Origin: Lasioglossum baleicum
Taxonomy: Eukaryota; Arthropoda; Insecta; Hymenoptera; Halictidae
DNA length: 64,000 bases
Direction: 5' to 3'
NCBI RefSeq assembly: GCF_051020765.1
Contig: NW_027469086.1
Span: forward strand, 1,674,001 to 1,738,000
Positions 1 to 6,474 of this stretch are shown here, in pieces. A program made the position numbers and the translations under genes. The stretch's first letter is position 1; each line of letters begins with the position of its first letter. Below the pieces are notes generated by a model. It searched no databases, was not told the DNA's origin, and was given only the letters and a program-made list of their open reading frames with translations.

Positions 1-276
1 CGGGAGCAAAGACGCTGCTGCGTCAGCGGTTCTCCCACTCCGACGACTGAAGAACAAAGAGACTGCAGCGTCAGCCATCCCCACTCCGACCGAAGGAGGC
101 AGGGCAGAGCGGACGCTTGCATCAGTCCGCCTCCATCTCGCGACTCGAGCAGTCCGCCTCCAGGCAGCGACTCGAACGGTCCGCTCCAAGCGAGCGACTC
201 GCACGGACGTGCCAGTCCGGCTTCTTCCGACTTCAAGAGCAGACGTGTTCAGTCTAGCTCCGCGATAGTGAAGTGT
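1..276 (+). mobile_element. Family A LTR fragment (inner part), cut by the next LTR
   Basis: The sequence matches the inside of the complete family A LTRs, corresponding to about 649-890 of the LTR at 277-2231, including the GC-rich CTGC-GTCAGC motifs. It stops in the middle of the LTR at 276, exactly where a fresh LTR terminus (TGTTACGTCG) begins. That is the signature of one LTR inserted into another. The missing remainder of this LTR is not found directly after the inserted element at 8467, so later rearrangement has removed or moved it. Confidence 0.85.
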
Positions 277-495
277 TGTTACGTCGTCCGATGTACGACG
301 TTGGCCTTGTACACACACTATGTATACAAGGTCTGATCTGCATAAGATCCATACACCGTCCCCTAGACATAAGAGCATAGTATTAAGATCTCATTATTCT
401 ATTGTTCTAATCCTTATCTCCGTCTCTACCCATCACCATAACTTCACCTTGATCAACACCTTACCTCAGTTTCAACCCATCACCACGACACAAAA

Positions 496-512
496 TGCAA
501 TAAAGTATTGCA
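496..512 (+). promoter_or_regulatory. AATAAA in a hairpin loop, candidate polyadenylation signal
   Basis: TGCAAT and ATTGCA form six-base arms around the loop AAAGT, and the AATAAA hexamer (499-504) spans the arm-loop junction. The structure recurs in every complete family A LTR. Its position only about 220 bases into a 1.96-kb LTR is early for an R-region signal, so it may instead be a cryptic site or part of U3. The transcription start could not be located. Confidence 0.35.
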
Positions 513-527
513 TCACTCTGGAAGCAT

Positions 528-544
528 CTAGAAGCTTCTAGAAA
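528..544 (+). promoter_or_regulatory. Heat-shock element (three alternating GAA/TTC pentamers)
   Basis: AGAAG-CTTCT-AGAAA (530-544) is a perfect run of three alternating nGAAn/nTTCn pentamers, the established binding pattern for trimeric HSF. It sits in the 14-bp palindrome CTAGAAGCTTCTAG (528-541). The same block occurs in every complete family A LTR. Further GAAnnTTC pairs lie just 5' of the 3' LTRs (about 6430-6460 and 30507-30535). Heat inducibility is inferred, not shown. Confidence 0.55.
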
Positions 545-563
545 CGTCGAGAAGTCCAAAGAC

Positions 564-723
564 TGCTGCATCAGCAGTCCCACGCTCGTAGAGGGCAATA
601 GGACAGCCACGAGACTGCAGCGTCAGCAGAAATGCACGTGCAGTCCCCGGGAGCGAAGACGCTGCTGCGTCAGCGGTTCTCCCACTCCGACGACTGAAGA
701 ACAATGAGACTGCAGCGTCAGCT
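564..723 (+). promoter_or_regulatory. Four MARE/ARE-like bZIP sites spaced about 48 bp
   Basis: Sites of the form TGCwGCrTCAGC start at 564, 616, 663 and 711, spaced 52, 47 and 48 bases. On the complementary strand three of the four read TGACGCAGCA or TGACGCTGCA, fitting the antioxidant-response core TGACnnnGC bound by CncC/Nrf2-small Maf dimers. The first (TGCTGCATCAGCA) is a near-palindromic MARE-like site. The cluster is retained in other family A LTRs. Factor identity is inference from the motif. Confidence 0.4.
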
Positions 724-1180
724 ATCCCCACTCCGAACGAAGGAGGCAAGGCAGAGCGGACGCTTGCATCAGTCCGCCTTCAGCCAGCGACTCGCACAGA
801 CGTGCCTACCTGGCCTCAGAGTCAGTCCGGCTTCTTCCGACTTCAAGAGCAGACGTGTTCAGTCTAGCTCCGCGATAGTTAAGTGTGTCGATCCTTCACT
901 CCTAGTTCCAATTCCAATTCCAACTCTAACTCAACTCAACTCAAGTCCTAATTCTCATACGTTATTCCTATAACATATTACAATATCCATTATTCATTAA
1001 TCCAATTACTACTCCTATTATAATATTACTTACATATTGTATACCAGTGTACTTACCAGTTCTTATTTAATATATCGTTGTTATACCAGTGCTTCGATCT
1101 TGTTATTCTTGTGTTAGTTCAACACCATCTTCCAATTCAGTTCTTGCATAGAATATATTAAACTCGTGACATATCCGGAC

Positions 1181-1304
1181 TTGGTCTAAAGTGCGCAGTG
1201 GAAACGCTGAGCCGCCAATAAGGAATTTGAAGCGAGTCACAGAGAAGTTCTCGTGCCACGTCTAGAATTGGTCTAAAGAGCGCAGTGGAAACGCTGAGCC
1301 GCCA
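1181..1304 (+). repeat. Direct repeat within the LTR (37-bp unit, 87-bp period)
   Basis: A block starting TTGGTCTAAAG and ending GAGCCGCCA occurs at 1181-1217 and again at 1268-1304 with one visible mismatch. The pair is present in the other family A LTRs and lies about 100 bases upstream of the LTR-encoded ORF. It could be a duplicated promoter element. The nested solo LTR at 20013 landed at the start of the second unit in its host LTR. Confidence 0.7.
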
Positions 1305-1403
1305 CTATAGACGTGAAGCGAGTTAACTACCTAAAAGGTTAATAACAAATGGAGTTTCATTTTCATTATATTATTAATATTCCATCATTACTATTCCTTA
1401 CCC

Positions 1404-1922
1404 ATGCGACGCCCACGTCGAGCGGGACGCAAGTATCAACTTGCTAAATTGAGACGCGCGTTGAGAAATAAAGCGGTGCTCGATCAAATCATTGCCACTA
1501 CCGAGTGGACCGAACTTCTGGGAACCACCGAGCACATTCCGTGTGACGCGTCCGATTACGTTTCTGTATACGGTTGCCCTTGCAACCCTCCTAAAGAGGT
1601 CAACCACGCGGACCTCTCGCGAGCTCCGACGCCAGTTCTGCATCCGGTCGATTGTCCAGAGGTGATCGACATAGCCGACGACGACGACAGCCGAGACACG
1701 ATCATCGTTCCCAGGGTCCGTTGCCGAATCATCCGTGACGTTCCTCTGCCAGCTCATCAACGTGTCGTCTTGCGGCCAGCATCCAAGGCCACTAACGTCG
1801 TCCCGAACCGAGCAGCAGCAACTCTGCCAGATCTTCCCCACCTCGAGGACATCTGTATAGAAGATCCGATGTACGACACCTACTGTCAGTACCGCAAGTT
1901 CCTGCTGCAACAGTATTATTAG
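1404..1922 (+). CDS. LTR-encoded 172-aa protein (copy in A1)
   Basis: I do not recognise this protein. It lies wholly inside the LTR, in the sense orientation, and recurs intact in all nine LTR copies that cover this region. The N-terminus is strongly basic (MRRPRRAGRKYQ), suggesting RNA/DNA binding or nuclear import. Six or seven cysteines are scattered through it, including GCPC near residue 54. Around residue 93 the string PEVIDIADDDD fits a SUMO-interacting motif: a hydrophobic V/I core followed by an acidic run. The C-terminus is rich in Tyr and Gln. The ATG follows a long AT-rich stretch, and a consensus splice donor (GCG|GTGAGT) lies 19 bases after the stop. This copy is unique in having Lys rather than Gln near the end (YRKF). 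Compared with the copy at 7639, substitutions are about half synonymous by eye, fewer amino-acid changes than neutral decay would give. A protein-coding role is inferred; an opposite-strand reading also stays open in parts. Confidence 0.6.
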   Translation: MRRPRRAGRKYQLAKLRRALRNKAVLDQIIATTEWTELLGTTEHIPCDASDYVSVYGCPCNPPKEVNHADLSRAPTPVLHPVDCPEVIDIADDDDSRDTIIVPRVRCRIIRDVPLPAHQRVVLRPASKATNVVPNRAAATLPDLPHLEDICIEDPMYDTYCQYRKFLLQQYY

Positions 1923-1935
1923 GCGTTAATACAAC

Positions 1936-1947
1936 ATTGCGGTGAGT
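1936..1947 (+). promoter_or_regulatory. Consensus 5' splice site downstream of the LTR ORF
   Basis: ATTGCG|GTGAGT matches the metazoan donor consensus and lies 19 bases after the ORF stop, near the LTR 3' end. It is retained in all family A LTRs. A transcript starting in the LTR could splice from here to an acceptor before the 3' gene, as errantiviral env mRNAs do. This is inferred from position and consensus only. Confidence 0.4.
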
Positions 1948-2235
1948 CGTATAATATCTTGTATAATTGTTGAATCCTGTAAACTCACCGTTCTCGTTGC
2001 ATCCTCTCGCGCGCGATTCTTGTCGGGACACTCCTTGTAACCGCGTCGGACGTTCTTTTCTTGACTGCATCATAGCAATATCGGTTGTCCTAGTGCATAT
2101 GACAGCCCGCGGCTGTCTCGGCACGAAAGACCACTCCTCATTTTAATCATAATATCTCAACCGTCCGTCTGTCACTGTTCTCTTTTCTCTCTCCTGGTAC
2201 CTGTAACAAAAACACAGTGACGGACGTGACAAATT

Positions 2236-2252
2236 TGGCGCAGTCGGTAGGA
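2236..2252 (+). promoter_or_regulatory. Primer-binding site, tRNA-Ser type
   Basis: TGGCGCAGTCGGTAGGA begins four bases after the LTR end and is the complement of the 3' end of an insect tRNA-Ser with its CCA. tRNA-Ser priming is known for gypsy-group elements such as 17.6 and 297. It fixes the end of the 5' LTR and the plus-strand orientation. Confidence 0.85.
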
Positions 2253-2344
2253 CATCGAAGTGGTCGCCGATATTTGCATTAATAAGCCCCGACGCGTGTC
2301 AGTACGAAGTTCACATTTCTTAAATCCCATTCATATCTTTCAAA

Positions 2345-3703
2345 ATGTCTCGCCCAATCACGCGATCTCAAAAGGATCTCCGAGCAGATCCTAACGCAGA
2401 CCTTCCTCCAATGACCGAGGAAGAGTTACTCCTTTACGCGCAAGACCTCGCCCGTAGAGAGCAATATCTCAAAGAAGAAACTGATTTTATTGCCAAATTG
2501 CGTCTCAAATATGAAGAAGACGCACAAAACCAAAAGAATATGCTCGACGAAATACGAAAAGAGCTTCATAACATCCAAATCACGAGTCAAAGCCTACGTC
2601 AACAATCGCCTACACCAGGCCCTAGTAACGTCTCTAATATGCGGGAACCTTCACCGCCAGAGCCACGCGAAATCCCACAGTATGAACCTACTGGCAATTT
2701 CGCTCTAAAACAAGCCGCCGAGCTTGTCCCTAGATTCGACGGAACTTCGTCTTCCGTCCTACAATTCATACGTGCATGCAAACGCGCGCGTGACACCGTA
2801 CCGGCCACTGCAGAGCGTGCCCTCACGAAATTGCTCTGCAATAAACTCCACGATCGTGCTTATGCCGCTATAGAAGGCCAGCACATATTCACAATTTCTG
2901 CACTATGCGAGAAATTACGAACAGTACTGGGCCCATACAAATTCGTTGACCAGTACCGTGGCGATCTCGCGAGTGTACTCCAGGCTCCAAACGAGCACAT
3001 CTTAGACTTCATCAATCGCGTTAAGGACCTTCGAACCGCGATTCAAGATGCCACAGATATTGGCCTTGATTACGAAGAACTAGATCGCTTCGTAGTAGAT
3101 TGTTTTCTACGAGGTCTCCTTCCCCAGCTGCGTGCCGAATTGCTTCATTGCCCTTCGCGAAATCCTGCCACTGTTTTCGAAGCAGCCATCTCTGCTTACA
3201 GGCAGTATGAGTCAGACCAGACTCGTCGACGAGAATTGATCCGCGAAGAAAAACGAGTCAGCTTCTCTGATAACCGGCCGTATCGCCCGCGTTCCACGTA
3301 CGAGTCCCCTCGTGACATTCCAGAGCGAACTCAAGAACGCCGCGATAACAGACCGGACTCGTCTCAGCAGTCCTCAAGAAACTTAAACCGAGACTCTTAT
3401 CGCTCCCCGACGCCGCAACGGCGATGGGAAAATAATCCTCGCGACCCAAACACGTACCGCGATGGTCGCACAGATCGCCCCTCAAGCCCTAACAAATTTT
3501 GCAACTACTGCAAAGTCCCCGGGCACGATATTCACGAGTGCCGTAAGCGCGCTTTTAATAATAATAGGAGGTCGGGAAACGAGTCCGGCCTCCCGACCGA
3601 AGCCAACCCAAGGCGGGAGGCCGCATCTTCAACCCAAACTACAGCCCGCACCCAAACAGCTATCCGGACGAACGACCAGTCCGACGATTCGTCTCAGCAG
3701 TAA
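2345..3703 (+). CDS. gag: Gag polyprotein, element 1
   Basis: This 452-aa protein is the structural Gag that would form the particle and package RNA. Residues about 25-85 are charged and heptad-like, a probable coiled coil (ARREQYLKEE...). Residues about 118-290 form a helical capsid-like region of the Ty3/gypsy retrotransposon-gag type, with FDGTSSSVLQFIRACKRA near its start. The region 290-385 is a basic Ser/Arg/Pro linker. A CCHC zinc knuckle follows, with Cys386, Cys389, His394 and Cys399 (CX2CX4HX4C). The AAAATG context at 2342-2347 supports the start. The frame is intact. The protease frame follows in -1 register and overlaps the gag end, so it would need frameshifting. Copies at 25363 and, on the minus strand, 35481 are the same length and nearly identical. 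Confidence 0.93.
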   Translation: MSRPITRSQKDLRADPNADLPPMTEEELLLYAQDLARREQYLKEETDFIAKLRLKYEEDAQNQKNMLDEIRKELHNIQITSQSLRQQSPTPGPSNVSNMREPSPPEPREIPQYEPTGNFALKQAAELVPRFDGTSSSVLQFIRACKRARDTVPATAERALTKLLCNKLHDRAYAAIEGQHIFTISALCEKLRTVLGPYKFVDQYRGDLASVLQAPNEHILDFINRVKDLRTAIQDATDIGLDYEELDRFVVDCFLRGLLPQLRAELLHCPSRNPATVFEAAISAYRQYESDQTRRRELIREEKRVSFSDNRPYRPRSTYESPRDIPERTQERRDNRPDSSQQSSRNLNRDSYRSPTPQRRWENNPRDPNTYRDGRTDRPSSPNKFCNYCKVPGHDIHECRKRAFNNNRRSGNESGLPTEANPRREAASSTQTTARTQTAIRTNDQSDDSSQQ

Positions 3704-6408
3704 ATCTTGCTGCAGACTCACCAATTCCGCGCGTAAAAATCTCCGCCCCTCAATTACAAAAGAAGTGTGAATTTTTGTTGGACACGGGTTCGGAGATCAA
3801 TTTAATTCGTGCGTCAAGTCTAGAACCAAATCTACCTATAGATCACACGAACATTATAGAAGTCCAAGGAATAACCGAGGGATCCATTCCAACTCTCGGT
3901 CAAATTAAAATACACTTACAGGGTCAAAACCCTATCGAATTTCATGTCTTGGAAGAAAACTTCCCAATTAACATCGACGGAATCCTCGGTTCTCCCTTCT
4001 TCAGAACAGGAGCCGAGATCTCCTTTGCGAATCAATCCATAACGATAGGAAACATTCGGGTTCCCTTCTCGAACCCTTGCGCGCCCACGGCTGAGCCTCG
4101 CGATAAATTGGCAGCAGAGGTTATTTCAATGCCTTCGTCTATGACCAACAATCTCGTTAAAACTCCAGCCGCCAAGCGTGAGGAACATTCGGCAAGGAAC
4201 GTTCGAGTGTCTTCCTCAAATCCTCGTGCACCCGCGGTCAGACCTTGCAGAGCTCCGGTGACGGAGGTTATTTCAATGCCTCCTCGGGATTCGATCAAGT
4301 ACTCCCTAGAGAAAAACGCCGTGAAAAGCCGGCCGGAATCGAAGGAGACTCGAGAGATATCGGAGTACACTGCGAGAAGTCGGATCGTGGAGCGTGAGGA
4401 TCGAGTCCGAACAAAGACTCCTCCGAAAACCGAAGAATTCGTCCTCGAACCTCGTACCGTTGCGTGCATAGCGGTCGACGTCGAAGGACCCAAACAGGGA
4501 TATATCCGCCGTGTTAATGTAGCGCCGGATGTATTCCTGGGTGACTGCGTCGTCACCAATCGTAAAGGCAAAGCGAGCCTCCGGTGTTTTAACACCTCGT
4601 CGGAAAGAGTTTCATTTCGATTGCCCCCATTGGAGATGGAAGAAATCGAGTCGTACTCTTCCGACCTTTCTAATTCCGGGTATCATCCCGACGTATTCGG
4701 TAACCATCCCGACCATTCTAATTCCGGGAACTATCCCGACGCATTCGGTAACCATCCCGACCTTTCTAATTCCGGGTACCATCCCGACGCATTCGGTAAC
4801 CATCCCGACCTTTCTAATTCCGGGTATCGTCCCGACGTATTCGGTAACCATCCCGACATTACTAACTCCGGTAACCAGCCCGATTCTTATACTAACTCCG
4901 GTAACCAGCCCGATCCTTATACTAACTCCGGTAACCAGCCCGATCATTATTCTAACTCCGGTAACCATCCCGACGCATTCGGTAACCATCCCGACAATTT
5001 TAATCCAGAGTCCAAAGAAGACTCCCGCGAATTCAAACCTATGAAGGTTTATTCTACAAGCTCCGGTATCAAGTCCGATTGTTTCTATTCCGAGTCTAGG
5101 TTGAAAGGAAATGTCCCCGCCTTTGATTCTCTAAAGACGACAGAACGTCTACATAAAATAAAGCATAAAACTCTACCTCGTATAGACCGAGCATACGAGT
5201 CGATCATAAAAGATCATCCCGCGATAATTTCTAAATCAGAGTCAAAGAGAGTCTATATTTCATTTCAAAAACCTACCTCTGATTTTTCGCCGGGACATGA
5301 TCTCTTCCAGTCTCAACGATCAAGTATCCGTGCACCGCAAAGCGATTTCCATCCATCTAGGAATTATACGTCTGTAAAATACGCGTCAGCAAAAAGGAGA
5401 AACAAATTTCGTATTATACTATACCTTTGCAATAACCCGCGAACAATGATTGTAGCGTCTCCTGCGATTTGCGATAAGAAACCCTCCCAGGAGATTTCAT
5501 TACAGTCCTCCGCTGACGCGAAATTAGAATCCGCGATAATCACGCGTCCGGTCAACACCGATAAGCGAGCGAAATCCGAAACCCAGCGTCGACAGAATCT
5601 CCTTCCACCGCCGGAAGATACAGAACAAACGACAGCAGCACTTCGAAGAAGTTCCTACAGCCAGAATCCCAGCCTGTTCCCAGCCGCCTACCACATCGTG
5701 TCCAGTATCCACAAACACGATCAACATGTGCGGACACTTACGACCGGCGAGACCATCGGCGAACAAAGCCGGAGACTTCATCTACAGATACCAGGGAATA
5801 TTCTGCTACAATGGCAGACACAGAATCTCCCTAAATGGCAGAGAACTATGCCTTGCCTGCAGCCTCACTGCGGTAGTCAGGAGGGTCATCGTATACACGC
5901 ACGTTCTTACAAGGAAAAGGAAGAACGCATGCGACGCGTGTACAAAACCCATATTGAGGGAAACCCCAATATTGGAATGCATCCACTGCAGCTTCCTCCT
6001 CGCACTGGATCAGGCAGCAACAGACACTGCCAGAATAAGAAGAGAAAGAGGCGAAATTCTCACGGACGACGAAGAAGAGGACGAAAACTCAAGCACCTCT
6101 TCCTCGGACGAAGACACCAATACTCAAGCAAATTAGAGATGCAGAGTGTTTGTGCCAAAGCCGTAATCTCGCCACCTGAGACAAAAGTGACAGTGACACC
6201 AGTGATTCCCCACCCACCCAAAACCCAACTATGCAAAAATGAACATTGCGAATACGACTTGTCGGACATTACAAAACCAGCCCCAGCCCCACGTGCCGAC
6301 ACCGATAACATTTCAGTGCGACCAGTGTTTCGTACAAATATAGGAAATACTCGCCGAAAACTGTGCTCCCTGCGCGGAGTACCTCCGGACGATGCGTCGC
6401 ATGAATGA
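3703..6408 (+). CDS. pro: Protease frame of element 1: retropepsin, linker, repeats; RT absent
   Basis: The frame lies -1 to gag and is open upstream of the gag stop. No ATG starts it, so frameshifting is the likely entry; I saw no canonical slippery heptamer. The aspartic protease shows LLDTGSEINLI (catalytic Asp in DTGS) and the partner strand INIDGILGSPFF. Next is the domain that in gypsy Pol sits between PR and RT (PRTVACIAVDV ... LPPLEMEEIES). RT should follow. Instead there are tandem repeats (4666-4995), then Lys/Ser-rich sequence of no recognised fold, then a very basic stretch that is probably the shadow of the 5726-6136 ORF. From about 6238 the frame re-enters the C-terminal tail shared with the env of element 2 (CEYDLSDITKPAP). 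So the order is PR, linker, repeats, unknown, env tail, with no RT, RNase H or integrase. Confidence 0.8.
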   Translation, partial: NLAADSPIPRVKISAPQLQKKCEFLLDTGSEINLIRASSLEPNLPIDHTNIIEVQGITEGSIPTLGQIKIHLQGQNPIEFHVLEENFPINIDGILGSPFFRTGAEISFANQSITIGNIRVPFSNPCAPTAEPRDKLAAEVISMPSSMTNNLVKTPAAKREEHSARNVRVSSSNPRAPAVRPCRAPVTEVISMPPRDSIKYSLEKNAVKSRPESKETREISEYTARSRIVEREDRVRTKTPPKTEEFVLEPRTVACIAVDVEGPKQGYIRRVNVAPDVFLGDCVVTNRKGKASLRCFNTSSERVSFRLPPLEMEEIESYSSDLSNSGYHPDVFGNHPDHSNSGNYPDAFGNHPDLSNSGYHPDAFGNHPDLSNSGYRPDVFGNHPDITNSGNQPDSYTNSGNQPDPYTNSGNQPDHYSNSGNHPDAFGNHPDNFNPESKEDSREFKPMKVYSTSSGIKSDCFYSESRLKGNVPAFDSLKTTERLHKIKHKTLPRIDRAYESIIKDHPAIISKSESKRVYISFQKPTSDFSPGHDLFQSQRSSIRAPQSDFHPSRNYTSVKYASAKRRNKFRIILYLCNNPRTMIVASPAICDKKPSQEISLQSSADAKLESAIITRPVNTDKRAKSETQRRQNLLPPPEDTEQTTAALRRSSYSQNPSLFPAAYHIVSSIHKHDQHVRTLTTGETIGEQSRRLHLQIPGNILLQWQTQNLPKWQRTMPCLQPHCGSQEGHRIHARSYKEKEERMRRVYKTHIEGNPNIGMHPLQLPPRTGSGSNRHCQNKKRKRRNSHGRRRRGRKLKHLFLGRRHQYSSKLEMQSVCAKAVISPPETKVTVTPVIPHPPKTQLCKNEHCEYDLSDITKPAPAPRADTDNISVRPVFRTNIGNTRRKLCSLRGVPPDDASHE
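4666..4995 (+). repeat. In-frame tandem repeats, 48-bp then 30-bp units
   Basis: A 48-bp unit encoding 16 residues (form LSNSGYHPDVFGNHPD) is repeated about four times. It is followed by a 30-bp unit encoding TNSGNQPDPY-type decapeptides about three times, then one more long unit. Units differ by a few bases and keep the frame. The array occupies the exact place where the RT domain should begin. Element 2 carries a shorter array (27684-27914) and element 3 a full-length one (32832-33161, minus), so copy number varies. Confidence 0.9.
5726..6136 (+). CDS. Small Cys-rich, acidic-tailed ORF in the env position (136 aa)
   Basis: I do not recognise this protein. It is in a different frame from the surrounding long frame and looks more protein-like than that frame does here. 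It has three CxxC pairs: CLAC near residue 42, CDAC near 69 and CIHC near 85. The last two are separated by 12 residues, and another Cys lies near 27. This suggests a treble-clef or zinc-ribbon fold. The C-terminus is an acidic Ser tail (LTDDEEEDENSSTSSSDEDT) like casein-kinase-2 targets. The ATG has a good insect context (ATCAACATG), and a plausible splice acceptor (GTGTCCAG) lies just upstream. It sits where element 2 has its env ectodomain, and the env cytoplasmic-tail sequence is retained after it. It may be a swapped accessory gene. Read-through noise cannot be excluded. Confidence 0.45.
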   Translation: MCGHLRPARPSANKAGDFIYRYQGIFCYNGRHRISLNGRELCLACSLTAVVRRVIVYTHVLTRKRKNACDACTKPILRETPILECIHCSFLLALDQAATDTARIRRERGEILTDDEEEDENSSTSSSDEDTNTQAN

Positions 6409-6465
6409 GTGTGTGATCGAGTGTTGAGCGAGAAATTTCTTCCTTGTAAGAAATTTCTTTTCCGC

Positions 6466-6474
6466 GTTGGGAGG
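6466..6474 (+). promoter_or_regulatory. Short polypurine tract before the 3' LTR
   Basis: GTTGGGAGG directly abuts the 3' LTR start TGTTACG at 6475, the expected position of the plus-strand primer. The identical string precedes the LTR at 30549. Only GGGAGG is an unbroken purine run, which is short for this function. Confidence 0.55.

Larger units (their letters stand above)
277..2231 (+). mobile_element. Family A 5' LTR (copy A1)
   Basis: About 1.96 kb, starting TGTTACGTCG and ending GGACGTGACA, directly followed by AATT and the PBS. Copies of the same LTR recur at 6475, 9322 (minus), 18980, 20013, 23284, 30549, 35595 (minus) and 37532, which defines the family. In order it contains a hairpin around an AATAAA (496-512), a heat-shock element (530-544), four MARE/ARE-like sites (564-723), an 87-bp-spaced direct repeat (1181-1304), a 172-codon ORF (1404-1922) and a consensus splice donor at 1941/1942. 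Nearly 2 kb is unusually long for an insect LTR. Confidence 0.92.

Noticed and set aside
320..541. 73-codon ORFs on both strands of the LTR around the AATAAA hairpin and heat-shock element
   Set aside because: Short, low complexity, and overlapping regulatory-looking DNA; openness is explained by the closeness of the copies.
1398..1910. Antisense ORFs across the LTR-encoded ORF
   Set aside because: They vary in length between copies and mirror the codon structure of the sense frame; only the splice signals were kept as a low-confidence finding.
3470..3775. A canonical -1 frameshift heptamer between gag and protease
   Set aside because: The frames are in -1 relation and overlap, but no X XXY YYZ heptamer in the gag frame was found by eye.
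5650..6200. Lys/Arg-rich part of the long protease frame as a nucleic-acid-binding domain
   Set aside because: It overlaps the 136-codon ORF whose Cys pairs and acidic tail look more protein-like; the basic stretch is probably its shadow.
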